The position numbers and the translations under genes are program-made. Below are positions 1 through 7,628 of a DNA stretch of 10,131 nucleotides, in pieces; the first letter of the stretch is position 1; the number at the start of each line of letters is the position of its first letter. The notes beneath the pieces are model-generated. The model saw only the letters and a program-made list of their open reading frames with translations, was not told the DNA's origin and searched no databases. Source of the stretch: Verrucomicrobiota bacterium (lineage in GTDB: Bacteria > Verrucomicrobiota > Verrucomicrobiia > Opitutales > Opitutaceae); assembly GCA_003694825.1 (NCBI GenBank), contig RFJS01000009.1:1-10131 (forward strand), written 5' to 3'.

Positions 1-200
1 AGGATGGGCACGGTGAGGGGACGAGAGAGGGTTTCCGGCGATTCGAGCCACGCCAGCCAGTCCGGGTGTTGCGCCAGGAGGCGGGCGTAGAGCGGGCAGG
101 CCATTTCGAAGCGCTCGAGGCGTGCCTCGGTCTCGGGCGCAAGCCGGGACGCCGCGAGATCGGGCAGGTGTTGCTTCAGCCGCTCGAGGAGGCCAGCCAA
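1..200 (-). CDS. glnE: Probable glutamine synthetase adenylyltransferase GlnE, N-terminal fragment
   Basis: The first 66 codons of a leftward gene are visible and the rest lies beyond the left edge. GlnE attaches AMP to, and removes it from, glutamine synthetase in response to nitrogen status. The visible peptide is helical and charged, and reads ...ARLERFEMACPLYARLLAQ followed by HPDWLAWLES. From memory this resembles the N-terminus of E. coli GlnE, where a similar helix is followed by AHPEWLTELES. No catalytic motif is in view, so the call rests on this short similarity. The start is taken as TTG at 200 because the in-frame codon at 215-213 is TGA (the stop of the rhomboid gene) and no ATG or GTG lies between them. 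No Shine-Dalgarno sequence precedes it; the leader is pyrimidine-rich. The gene follows the rhomboid gene by 12 bases and is probably co-transcribed. It could instead be an unrelated helical protein. Confidence 0.55.
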   Translation of the reverse strand, partial: MAGLLERLKQHLPDLAASRLAPETEARLERFEMACPLYARLLAQHPDWLAWLESPETLSRPLTVPI

Positions 201-212
201 GTTAGGGGAGGG

Positions 213-1091
213 TCAACGTTTGTTGAGGATGTCGCGGGCGCTGTCGAGGATGCGCCGCTCTTCATCGGTGAGGGCGCCGAAGCCCTTGCTGTTGATCTTG
301 TCGAGGATGCGGTCGACCTCGGCCTTGAGATCCGCCGGGGAGGTGATGTTGACCGTGTAGCTGGCGGGCCTGGTGGCGGTTTTTTTCTTTTTCTTCAGCC
401 AGGCCGGCAGCTCGATCGACATCGTGTTCGTTCCAAACTGAGCCGTGCGCTGATGGAAGAAGCGCACGTAGATCCATCCGGCGAGCATGCCCCCGAGGTG
501 GCTGGAGTGGGCAACGGCGACGCGGCCCGGGATTTCCATGAAAAGCAGGCCGAAAGCCGAGATCGCCACGGCGGCCAGCAGCAGATAGCGCGGCTTGACC
601 GTGACGGGGATGAGGAAAAAAAGCAGGAAGGTGATCGGCTTTTCCGGGAAAAACAGGGCAAAGACCGTGAGCACGGCGAATACCGCCGCCGAGCAGCCCA
701 CGACCGGCGCCGGAATGCCGACGGAGGCCGCCACGAGCATGAAACTGGCGCCGCCGAGCAGGATCGCCCCGAGGTAGAACCAGACGAAGCGCCGCGGCCC
801 GAGGATGGGCTGGATCTCGCGCCCGATGAAGTAGAGGCCGAGCAGATTGACGAGGATGTGCAGCGGGCTGCCGTGCAAGAGGCTGTAGGTGAGCAATGTC
901 CAGACATAGCCCGATTGCATCCCCGGCAGCGAGAGGGCGAAGTAGCGCGTGACGAAGGGCCCCTTGTTGAACCACACCTCCATGATGTTTTGCACCACGA
1001 AGGCGCCGATGGTGATCGCGAGGATCCATCCCAGCGGAGAAAGATCCCGTCGGTTGTTGTCACTCCGCATGTAGGGGCGGTCGTAAATCAT
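213..1091 (-). CDS. Rhomboid family intramembrane serine protease with C-terminal soluble tail
   Basis: A 292-residue polytopic membrane protein that cuts transmembrane segments of other proteins within the bilayer. The rhomboid landmarks are all present: HGSPLHILVN (residues 73-82, with H78 and N82 of the HxxxN motif), the catalytic serine motif GCSAA (132-136, S134), and the catalytic histidine in the last core helix, HSSHLGG (H198). About six hydrophobic segments lie between residues 20 and 210. A lysine run (233-237) then leads to a cytoplasmic tail of about 50 residues. The tail contains a helical motif, DRILDKINSKGFGALTDEER (260-279), which resembles the small C-terminal domain seen on many bacterial rhomboids. 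The substrate cannot be inferred. The start is ATG at 1091; ATG at 1070 (residue 8) is an alternative, and neither has a clear ribosome binding site. The gap of 131 bases to ispG suggests it may have its own transcript, but I find no convincing promoter there. Confidence 0.9.
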   Translation of the reverse strand: MIYDRPYMRSDNNRRDLSPLGWILAITIGAFVVQNIMEVWFNKGPFVTRYFALSLPGMQSGYVWTLLTYSLLHGSPLHILVNLLGLYFIGREIQPILGPRRFVWFYLGAILLGGASFMLVAASVGIPAPVVGCSAAVFAVLTVFALFFPEKPITFLLFFLIPVTVKPRYLLLAAVAISAFGLLFMEIPGRVAVAHSSHLGGMLAGWIYVRFFHQRTAQFGTNTMSIELPAWLKKKKKTATRPASYTVNITSPADLKAEVDRILDKINSKGFGALTDEERRILDSARDILNKR

Positions 1092-1222
1092 CGAGGTTGA
1101 GGAAAGGTAGGCCGACGGCCGACGATGACAAGCCGTTCGGAAGCGTCACAAGGCAAATTCATCTCAGGAATCATAGGGTGGATCGCCATTGCCCCGGGCG
1201 GGTTCCCGACGCCGTGAGGATT

Positions 1223-3298
1223 TTACACTGGATCGCCGGCCGGGGCCTCTTCCGGATCGACCCATTTGCCGTGTTCCTTGATCAGGTCGATGAGGCGCTG
1301 GTCGGCCTCGGCCTGGGGGATGTTGTAGCGCACGCAGGTCTTGCCGACGTAGAGATTGATCTTCCCCGGGGCGCCGCCGACGTAGCCGAAGTCCGCGTCG
1401 GCCATCTCTCCGGGACCGTTGACGATGCAGCCCATGATGGCGATCTTCACGCCCTTGAGGTGGCCGGTTTTCTCCCGGATGCGCTGCGTCGTGGACTGCA
1501 GGTCGAAGAGGGTGCGGCCACAGCTCGGACAGGCGACGAATTCGGTCTTCGAGATGCGTGCGCCGGCTCCCTGCAGGATGTTGTAGGCGAGCTGAACCGA
1601 CCGGATCGGATCGGGCTCGGTCTCGACGCTGACGAGGTCGCCGATCCCATCGCAGAGAAGCGAGCCGGTGAGGAAGCTTGCCTCGAGGAGCCGGTCGAGA
1701 AAGGGCGGGGTATGGCAGATGGCGCTCGCCGGCGTGTTGCGGATCCACAGCGGCGGGCGCAGGTCGTTTGCCCGCAGGGCCTCGGCGAGGCGGCGCCATG
1801 CGCCGGGCACATGCTCCGCGCGCGCCGTGCCGTCCGCCCGGCCGGGCTCGAGCGCCAGCGAACAGATCCAGGGCGCGTCCGCCCGCTCGCGAAGGATCCC
1901 GGCGAGCCCCGGCACGGCGTCCGGGCGCAGCAGGAGGACCGAGCCGATGCCCGCGGCGCGATTGTTGTCGAGAAAAGCCGCGACGGCGGCCGGATCTCGT
2001 CCGTCGAACGAGGCGGCGAGGAAGAGCCGCGGAGCTTCGGGCCGCCGCGCCGGGCGCGGACAGGAAAGGCCGGAGGCGGGCACTTCGGCGATGAGGGCGG
2101 GCACGAGTCCGTCGAGAGCATCGAGGAGAGCGACGAGGGTTTCGGCGGCCTCGGGCCCGCCGGCGGGAAGCGTCACGCCCAGGGCCTCCAGAGGTGTGTC
2201 GCGCAGGCGAGCGGCGCAGAGGCGGATCTTCCCTGCCAGTTCGGGAATGTCATCACGCGCGACGGGCCCGGCATGATAGACGACTCGCGGCGGCGTTTCC
2301 GCGGAGAGGGCAACTCCGCCGCCCAGCTCCACGGTGACCGGAGAGCGGCGCGTGAAATTGTAGGGGTCGATCGCGTCGGCCGGCTCGGGCGCGGCGCCGG
2401 GGGCGTCGCCGGACCACAGGCGCATCGCCTTTTCGGCAATCGCCCGTGCCACCGGGATTTCATAAACGGAGTCTTCCGTGAGCGAGACCCGGATCGTGTC
2501 CCCAAGCCCATCGAGGAGGAGGGCGCCGATGCCGATGGCGCTCTTGATGCGCCCGTCCTCGCCATCGCCGGCTTCGGTCACGCCGAGGTGCAGCGGGTAG
2601 TGCATGTCCTCGGCGGCCATGCGCTCGACAAGCAGGCGGTAGGCCTGGATCATGACCTTGGGGTTGCTCGCCTTCATCGAGAGGATGATGTCGCGGAAGG
2701 CGTTGTCCTCGGCGATGCGGATAAACTCGAGGGCCGATTCGACCATGCCCAGCGGCGTGTCGCCGTAGCGGTTCATGATCCGGTCGGAGAGCGAACCGTG
2801 GTTGGTGCCGATGCGCAGGGAGCGGCCCAGTTCACGGCAGCGCTTCACGAGCGGGGAGAACGCTTCGTGGAGACGCTCGAGTTCTTCGTTGTATTGCGCG
2901 TCGGTGTATTCGCGGATCGCGAACTTTTTCTTGTCGGCGTAGTTGCCGGGGTTCACCCGGATCTTTTCGACGTGCTCGACCGCCTCCATGGCGGCCGCGG
3001 GCAGGAAGTGAATGTCTGCCACGAGCGGGATGTCACCGAAGCCCGCCGCGGTGAAACGCTTGCGGATCTCCCGCAGGCAGCGGGCGGCGGCGACATTCGG
3101 CGCGGTGACGCGGACGATCTCGCAGCCGGCCTCGGCCAGGGCGATGGCTTCGCGCACCGTCGCCTCGACGTCGCGGGTGTCCGCCGTGGTCATCGACTGG
3201 ATACGGATCGGGTTGGCGCCGCCGACGCCGACACGCCCGACCATCACCTCACGGGTCGGACGCCGGACGGTTCGAAACCTGGAGAAACAATAGGCCAT
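1223..3298 (-). CDS. ispG: 4-hydroxy-3-methylbut-2-enyl diphosphate synthase IspG (GcpE), long three-domain form
   Basis: Catalyses the penultimate step of the MEP isoprenoid pathway: reductive ring opening of 2-C-methylerythritol 2,4-cyclodiphosphate to HMBPP, using a 4Fe-4S cluster. Numbered from ATG at 3298 the protein has 691 residues, against about 370 in E. coli. Residues about 15-295 form the TIM barrel (NPIRIQSMTT near 29-38, RIGTNHGSLSDRIMNRYGD 162-180, SMKASNP 207-213). Residues about 300-560 are the inserted domain typical of plant, chlamydial and related enzymes. The C-terminal domain has the cluster ligands: CPSC (C590, C593) and GCIVNGPGE (C624, E631). The ATG at 3298 fits the usual family N-terminus (MAYCFSRF). 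An in-frame GTG at 3349 would add 17 residues and overlap the rseP stop by 4 bases. Neither start has a Shine-Dalgarno sequence. It is probably the last gene of the uppS-cdsA-dxr-rseP-ispG run, 47 bases after rseP. Confidence 0.95.
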   Translation of the reverse strand: MAYCFSRFRTVRRPTREVMVGRVGVGGANPIRIQSMTTADTRDVEATVREAIALAEAGCEIVRVTAPNVAAARCLREIRKRFTAAGFGDIPLVADIHFLPAAAMEAVEHVEKIRVNPGNYADKKKFAIREYTDAQYNEELERLHEAFSPLVKRCRELGRSLRIGTNHGSLSDRIMNRYGDTPLGMVESALEFIRIAEDNAFRDIILSMKASNPKVMIQAYRLLVERMAAEDMHYPLHLGVTEAGDGEDGRIKSAIGIGALLLDGLGDTIRVSLTEDSVYEIPVARAIAEKAMRLWSGDAPGAAPEPADAIDPYNFTRRSPVTVELGGGVALSAETPPRVVYHAGPVARDDIPELAGKIRLCAARLRDTPLEALGVTLPAGGPEAAETLVALLDALDGLVPALIAEVPASGLSCPRPARRPEAPRLFLAASFDGRDPAAVAAFLDNNRAAGIGSVLLLRPDAVPGLAGILRERADAPWICSLALEPGRADGTARAEHVPGAWRRLAEALRANDLRPPLWIRNTPASAICHTPPFLDRLLEASFLTGSLLCDGIGDLVSVETEPDPIRSVQLAYNILQGAGARISKTEFVACPSCGRTLFDLQSTTQRIREKTGHLKGVKIAIMGCIVNGPGEMADADFGYVGGAPGKINLYVGKTCVRYNIPQAEADQRLIDLIKEHGKWVDPEEAPAGDPV

Positions 3299-3345
3299 CG
3301 GAGGGGAGAAGCTGGAGTCGGGGCGATGGGGCCGTGCGGGGGGCG

Positions 3346-4800
3346 TCACTCCGACGCGGGCTTTTCGAAAACCGGCTGGATGTAAGTGTTCTCGTATTGG
3401 CTGGTTTGATTGCTGTCGCGCACCCAGCGGCCGACATCGCGGAAGCTGACGAAGAGCATCAGCGAAAAGAGCAGGATCATAAACGCGCTCTGGGTCGTCG
3501 CGATCAGCCGGGGAGGCAGGGGACGGCCGCGAATTTTGGCGATCGTGGCGAAGAGCATGTGGCCGCCGTCGAGGACGGGGATCGGCAGGAGATTGAAGAC
3601 CGCGAGGTTGATGTTGATGATGATCGTGATCCAGATCACCAGCCGCACATCGATCTGCGAGGTGGCGTAGAGCACCCGGACGATGCCCGGCGGGCCGCTC
3701 ATCTGGCTGATGCCGAGGTCGGACTTCGGATTGAGCAGGCCGCTGAGCACACGATACATGATCGTGAAGTTTTCCGCGATCTGCTCGATCGGGTTGGGAT
3801 AGACGGTGCGCTCCGGGATGAGGTATTCGAAGCCCATGCTCGGCACCTTATCGCCGTCGCGCGTGATCTGCACTTCGACCGGCCGGGCGCGGATTTCCAT
3901 GGGCTGACCGTCGCGCTCGATTCCGAAGACGATCTCCCGGTCACCGTGCGCGCGGATGTATTGCTCCAGGGCCCAGCGGGAACGAAACGGCTCGCCGTCG
4001 ACGGTGCGGATGACGTCACCCGGTTGAAAGCCCGCGAGGCGAGCCGGCGAGTTTTCCATCGTGCCGCCGACAATCAACGGTTCGGCCGGAAGGATGCCGA
4101 TGCGGCGGATTCGGTCCTCGCTGGAGACGCGCGGGAAAATCTCGACCTCCATCTGCCGCCCATCGCGCTCGATGAGCAGCACGGACCGGGGACGGCCCTG
4201 TTCGTCGCGCCCGGTGCCGGCGACGAGCGTTTGCTGCAGGCTGCTCCAGTCGGAAATGGGCTTGCCGTCGATCGCGAGGATGCGGTCACCCACGCGCAAT
4301 CCGGCCTGGGAGGCCGGGCTCGGGACTTCGGTGCCGTCGGGCAGGGTGATCGTCGGTGTGACGTAGCCGATTTCGGTGGTCTCCTGCTGGTCGGTGGTCG
4401 GCAGACCGGTCACCCAGATGATGCAGGCGAGCAGGAAGGCGAAGAGAACGTTGAAGACCGCGCCCATGACCGCGACGATCATCTTCGAGGTGTAGCTGAT
4501 CGGCGGCAGGTCGCGAAAATCGGTGTCCTCGCCACCCTCGATGCCGCGCATGTCGGCCAGTTGCGGCAGCGACACGTAGCCTCCGAGCGGGATCCATGAG
4601 ATGCGGTATTCCACGCCGTCGCGCGTCCAGGATACGATTTTGGGGCCGAAGCCGATGGAGAAGCGCAGCACCTTGAGGCCGCGCCAGCGCGCCGCGAGGA
4701 AGTGGCCGAGTTCGTGGACGAAGATCGAACCACCGAAAAACAGGACGATCAGCGCGATCGACCAGATATTGGAGAGGGCCTGGGTGATAAAGTCGGGCAT
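3346..4800 (-). CDS. rseP: RIP metalloprotease RseP (site-2 protease family)
   Basis: A membrane-embedded zinc metalloprotease that makes the second cut in regulated intramembrane proteolysis; in E. coli it cleaves the anti-sigma factor RseA and remnant signal peptides. Numbered from ATG at 4800 it has 484 residues. The zinc site HELGH is at residues 29-33 in the first membrane segment, and the third ligand lies in NLLPIPVLDGGH (D411). Two PDZ domains sit between: one near residues 140-225 (AGLRVGDRILAIDGKPISDW) and one near 240-310 (LAGFQPGDVIRTVDGEPF), the arrangement of E. coli RseP. The open frame extends to 4908, but those 36 extra codons overlap dxr and are basic. The start MPDFITQAL, directly before the first membrane helix, suits the family and leaves a 19-base gap to dxr. 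No Shine-Dalgarno sequence is seen (leader CCGTTTTCCGC). No anti-sigma factor gene is in the window, so the substrate is unknown. Confidence 0.95.
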   Translation of the reverse strand: MPDFITQALSNIWSIALIVLFFGGSIFVHELGHFLAARWRGLKVLRFSIGFGPKIVSWTRDGVEYRISWIPLGGYVSLPQLADMRGIEGGEDTDFRDLPPISYTSKMIVAVMGAVFNVLFAFLLACIIWVTGLPTTDQQETTEIGYVTPTITLPDGTEVPSPASQAGLRVGDRILAIDGKPISDWSSLQQTLVAGTGRDEQGRPRSVLLIERDGRQMEVEIFPRVSSEDRIRRIGILPAEPLIVGGTMENSPARLAGFQPGDVIRTVDGEPFRSRWALEQYIRAHGDREIVFGIERDGQPMEIRARPVEVQITRDGDKVPSMGFEYLIPERTVYPNPIEQIAENFTIMYRVLSGLLNPKSDLGISQMSGPPGIVRVLYATSQIDVRLVIWITIIININLAVFNLLPIPVLDGGHMLFATIAKIRGRPLPPRLIATTQSAFMILLFSLMLFVSFRDVGRWVRDSNQTSQYENTYIQPVFEKPASE

Positions 4801-4819
4801 GCGGAAAACGGAATTGGGT

Positions 4820-5968
4820 TCAGCAGAATCTGCGGGCCACCGCGCGGGATTCAACTTCCGCAGCGAGAACGTCATCGAGCGTCGCCGCCGCAGGATGGCC
4901 GATCGCATCCATGGTGCGTTCGATCACTTCCGGGATCTCGAGAAAACCGATGGCGCGCCGCACGAAGGCATCGACGGCGACTTCGTTGGCCGCATTGAAC
5001 ACGGCCGGAGCCACGCCGCCGGCGCGCAGGGCGGCGCAGGCGAGGTCGAGACAGCGGAAGCGTCCCGGCTCGAGCGGGGCGAAGTCCAGGGAGAAGGCCG
5101 TGGTGAAATCCAGGGAGCGGTCGACGCCCGGCGCCCGCTCGGGGAAGAGGAGGGCGTGCTGGATGGCGAAGGTCATCGATGGCGGCGAAAGCTGCGCGAG
5201 GAAGGAGCCGTCGACGAATTCGACCATCGAATGCACGATGCTCTGGCGGTGAATGACCACATCGATCTGGGCCGGTTCGAGGTCGAAGAGCCAGCGGGCT
5301 TCGATGACCTCGAGCCCCTTGTTGGCCATGGTCGCGGAGTCGATCGTGATCTTCGGCCCCATGGACCAGTTCGGATGGGCCAGGGCCTGCTCCGGCGTGA
5401 CGTCGGCGAGTGCCGCCAGGGGCGTATCGAGAAAAGCGCCGCCGGAGGCGGTGAGGACGATGCGGCGCAGGTGCCGGCCGGGCGCGCCGGCGAGGCATTG
5501 GTAAATGGCGTTGTGTTCGCTGTCGACCGGGATGATGGAGACGCCGTGGCGCCGCGCCGCCTCCATGACGAAGGCGCCGGCCATGACGAGGATTTCCTTG
5601 GTCGCCAGCGCGATCGAACGCCCGGCCTCGATGGCTGCCAGGGTCGGGCGCAGGGAGGCGGTCCCGACGGAGGCCACGAGCACGATGTCGGCTTCGACGC
5701 CGGCCGCCATTTCGGTGATGCCGTCGAGCCCGGCATGAAAGCGGCATCCGGACGGAAGCTGTCCCATGTCGGGGGTGCAGTCGGCGTCGAAGAGACCGAC
5801 GTGGGGCACGGAAAAGCGCCGGGCGATTTCGGCCAGCGGCTCGAAGCGGCGATGGGCGGCGATGCCCACCAGCTCGAGCCGGTCGGCGTGTTTTTCGATC
5901 ACACGCAGCGCGTTGGCACCGATCGAGCCGGTCGCGCCGATGAGGATGATTTTCCGACGGGAGTCCAT
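4820..5968 (-). CDS. dxr: 1-deoxy-D-xylulose 5-phosphate reductoisomerase Dxr (IspC)
   Basis: Converts DXP to 2-C-methyl-D-erythritol 4-phosphate using NADPH and a divalent metal, the first committed step of the MEP pathway. The 382-residue protein has the NADPH-binding loop GATGSIG (11-17), the metal ligands in PVDSEH (D149, E151), TASGGAF (173-179), the flexible-loop region HPNWSMGPKITIDSATMANK (198-217) and GLE (E220, the third metal ligand). The usual A-N-K-E motif of the active site reads A-T-K-E (122-125): the lysine is kept but the asparagine is threonine. The start ATG at 5968 is preceded by GAGG (minus strand, 5980-5977) with 8 bases between. This is the one fair Shine-Dalgarno sequence in the cluster, and it overlaps the cdsA stop. 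It lies 10 bases after cdsA and 19 before rseP, consistent with one operon. Confidence 0.96.
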   Translation of the reverse strand: MDSRRKIILIGATGSIGANALRVIEKHADRLELVGIAAHRRFEPLAEIARRFSVPHVGLFDADCTPDMGQLPSGCRFHAGLDGITEMAAGVEADIVLVASVGTASLRPTLAAIEAGRSIALATKEILVMAGAFVMEAARRHGVSIIPVDSEHNAIYQCLAGAPGRHLRRIVLTASGGAFLDTPLAALADVTPEQALAHPNWSMGPKITIDSATMANKGLEVIEARWLFDLEPAQIDVVIHRQSIVHSMVEFVDGSFLAQLSPPSMTFAIQHALLFPERAPGVDRSLDFTTAFSLDFAPLEPGRFRCLDLACAALRAGGVAPAVFNAANEVAVDAFVRRAIGFLEIPEVIERTMDAIGHPAAATLDDVLAAEVESRAVARRFC

Positions 5969-5976
5969 GCCGCGGA

Positions 5977-5980
5977 CCTC
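5977..5980 (-). promoter_or_regulatory. Ribosome binding site of dxr
   Basis: On the minus strand GAGG lies 8 bases upstream of the dxr ATG (5968) and overlaps the end of the cdsA coding sequence. It supports that start and suggests coupling of cdsA and dxr translation. It is noted because the other starts in the cluster have no such motif. With only four bases it could be chance. Confidence 0.4.
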
Positions 5981-6818
5981 AGACCAGGAGCCGGAGGATG
6001 AGATACCCGACCGGCACGGCGAGAATGAGGCTGTCGATCAGGTCGAAGGCGCCGCCGATGCCCGGGATGGTTCGGCCGGAGTCCTTCATGTCGGCGGCAC
6101 GCTTGATCACGGATTCGATGAGATCGGAGGTGATGGAAAGGATCGCCGGTGGGATGGCGGCGAGCGCAGACACCCACCAGTGAAAACCCGTCGGGTAGTG
6201 ATGCGGGTAGAGCGCGACGAGGCCGGCGCACATGAGCGCGGAGGAGAGCACGCCGCCGACGGCGCCTTCCCAGGTCTTTTTCGGGCTCATGCTGGGCGCG
6301 AGCTTGTGCCGGCCGAAGAGCGAGCCCCAGACCAGCGCGCCGACGTCGCAGAACTTCGCCGCGAAGACGAGCCACACCGCCATCATCATCCCGGAGGTCT
6401 CCGTCGCGCCGAGCCAGAGGATCCGCATGAAGAAGAACATCATGTAGGGGATGTAGATGATACCGAAGACCGTGGAGATGAGCGTCTCCATGCGGGCCGC
6501 CCCCGTCCGCTCGCGCATCACCCGCAGACTCACGGCGACGATCAGCACGGCGATGATGCCGCTCTCCAGGCCCTCCTTGCCGTCCGGGCCGAGCCATTCG
6601 CGGGCAAAGTAGGGGCCGAGCATGAGCAGCAGCCCCAGCGCCACACCGAGATGGCGAAACGGCTTCAGGCCGATCCGCTCGAGCATCACATACAGCTCCC
6701 ACTGTGCGGCGACCGAGACCAACGCGACGAGCAGCGCCGCACCGTCCCGGCCGACGAAGACCACGATGGCCGAGACGATGGACCAGAGGATGAGGGTGCT
6801 GAGGATGCGCTTGCCCAT
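5979..6818 (-). CDS. cdsA: Phosphatidate cytidylyltransferase CdsA (CDP-diacylglycerol synthase)
   Basis: Joins phosphatidic acid and CTP to give CDP-diacylglycerol, the precursor of bacterial phospholipids; it acts in the cytoplasmic membrane. The 279-residue protein is largely hydrophobic, with roughly eight membrane segments. The conserved region SPKKTWEGAVGG (178-189) is present, as is the C-terminal family signature: SDLIESVIKR (231-240), then KDSGRTIPGIGG (245-256), then FDLIDS (258-263). The common form of the middle part is PGHGG; here the histidine is isoleucine (254), a variation I believe occurs in several phyla, and the aspartates are retained. The start is ATG at 6818, 13 bases after the uppS stop. 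The leader (CGCCTCCACCTC) has no Shine-Dalgarno sequence. The uppS-cdsA-dxr order supports the assignment. Confidence 0.94.
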   Translation of the reverse strand: MGKRILSTLILWSIVSAIVVFVGRDGAALLVALVSVAAQWELYVMLERIGLKPFRHLGVALGLLLMLGPYFAREWLGPDGKEGLESGIIAVLIVAVSLRVMRERTGAARMETLISTVFGIIYIPYMMFFFMRILWLGATETSGMMMAVWLVFAAKFCDVGALVWGSLFGRHKLAPSMSPKKTWEGAVGGVLSSALMCAGLVALYPHHYPTGFHWWVSALAAIPPAILSITSDLIESVIKRAADMKDSGRTIPGIGGAFDLIDSLILAVPVGYLILRLLV

Positions 6819-6831
6819 GAGGTGGAGGCGT

Positions 6832-7584
6832 TCAGGTCGCTGGAGTCGAAGCGTCGCGCAGCTGGTCGCCGGTCATGCCGTAGCGACGCTCTCGCTTTCT
6901 GAAGGCTTCGACCGCCTCGAAGAGATGTTCGCGGGTGAAATCCGGCCAGAGCACCGGCGTGAAATACAGTTCCGAATACGCGGCCTGCAGCATGAGGAAG
7001 TTGCTCAGGCGCGACTCGCCGGAGGTGCGGATGATGAGGTCGGGGTCCGGCATGTCCCGGGTGTAGAGATAGCGGCGAAACACCTCCCAGCTGCACGTAT
7101 CCGGATCCTCCCTGCCGGCGGCGACCTCTCTGGCGTAGGCGCGGATCGCTTCGATGACCTCCTGGCGCGAACCGTAGCTCAGCGCGAGGGTCAGCGTGTG
7201 CTCGGTGAACGCGGCCGTCTTTTCCATGGTGCGGCGGATCTGCTGCTGCACGTTCTCCGGGAGATCCTGCGGACGGCCGATGACGCGGAGGCGCACCCTG
7301 TTTTTGACCAGCTCCGCCGTTTCCTTCTTCAGGTAGGTGGCGAGCAGTCCCAGCAGGCCGGAGACTTCGTCCTGGGGGCGGCGCCAGTTCTCCGAGGAGA
7401 AGGCGTAGAGGGTGAGGTAGCGAATGCCCAGATCGCGGCATCCCTGCAGGGCTTCACGCACGGCGTTGCTGCCGCGGCGGTGCCCTTCGATGCGGGGAAG
7501 GCCGCGCGCTCGCGCCCATCGACCATTGCCGTCCATGATGATGGCGACGTGCTCGGGAGGTGTTTCCTGGCTGGCTCTCGTCAA
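6832..7584 (-). CDS. uppS: Isoprenyl transferase UppS (undecaprenyl diphosphate synthase, cis-prenyltransferase)
   Basis: Condenses isopentenyl diphosphate units onto farnesyl diphosphate, normally to the C55 lipid carrier used for peptidoglycan and other wall polymers. From TTG at 7584 the protein has 250 residues, the normal family length. Visible motifs: IIMDGNGRWA (15-24, catalytic D18), GHRRGSNAV (34-42, H35), YAFSSENW (60-67), RTSGESRLSNF (186-196, R186 and R192) and ELYF...LWPDF (E205 onward). Each matches an E. coli UppS active-site residue at a constant offset of 8. The frame stays open to 7803, but that stretch is arginine-rich, has no homology I recognise, and would overlap phhB. 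TTG at 7584 is the only standard start codon close before the catalytic motif. There is no Shine-Dalgarno sequence. As first gene of the cluster it sits about 17 bases from a promoter -10 box, so its leader should be only about 10 bases. Confidence 0.93.
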   Translation of the reverse strand: MTRASQETPPEHVAIIMDGNGRWARARGLPRIEGHRRGSNAVREALQGCRDLGIRYLTLYAFSSENWRRPQDEVSGLLGLLATYLKKETAELVKNRVRLRVIGRPQDLPENVQQQIRRTMEKTAAFTEHTLTLALSYGSRQEVIEAIRAYAREVAAGREDPDTCSWEVFRRYLYTRDMPDPDLIIRTSGESRLSNFLMLQAAYSELYFTPVLWPDFTREHLFEAVEAFRKRERRYGMTGDQLRDASTPAT

Positions 7585-7600
7585 GGTGTAAAAGCGCGCG

Positions 7601-7628
7601 ATTAAAGGTCGGCGGATTGGCCGGTCAA
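7601..7628 (-). promoter_or_regulatory. Probable sigma-70-type promoter of the uppS operon
   Basis: On the minus strand, TTGACC (7628-7623) is followed after 16 bases by TTTAAT (7606-7601). Each box matches the sigma-70 consensus at 5 of 6 positions. Transcription would start near 7594, giving a leader of about 10 bases before the uppS TTG. The placement upstream of a five-gene run fits a main promoter. The spacer is one base below optimum. No expression evidence is available. Confidence 0.5.

Noticed and set aside
380..393. A-rich run in the rhomboid gene (seven A, then a G, then five A when read backwards on the coding strand) as a programmed frameshift site
   Set aside because: The reading frame does not divide the run as X XXY YYZ, the frame continues normally to a family-like C-terminus, and no alternative product is apparent.
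1104..1131. TTGTCA-16-TACCTT upstream of the rhomboid gene (minus strand)
   Set aside because: The -10 box matches only 3 of 6 positions and the implied leader is only a few bases; this could easily be chance.
3299..3349. GTG start for ispG overlapping the rseP stop by four bases
   Set aside because: Translational coupling is possible, but the 17 added residues (proline- and serine-rich) do not resemble IspG N-termini, whereas ATG at 3298 gives the usual beginning.
1097..3385. Long open frame (over 750 codons) on the plus strand opposite ispG
   Set aside because: Its protein is rich in R, G, A, D and H with no recognisable domain, and it mirrors a clearly conserved gene. GC-rich coding DNA commonly leaves such antisense frames open. 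The same applies to the long plus-strand frames opposite the rhomboid gene, rseP, dxr and cdsA.
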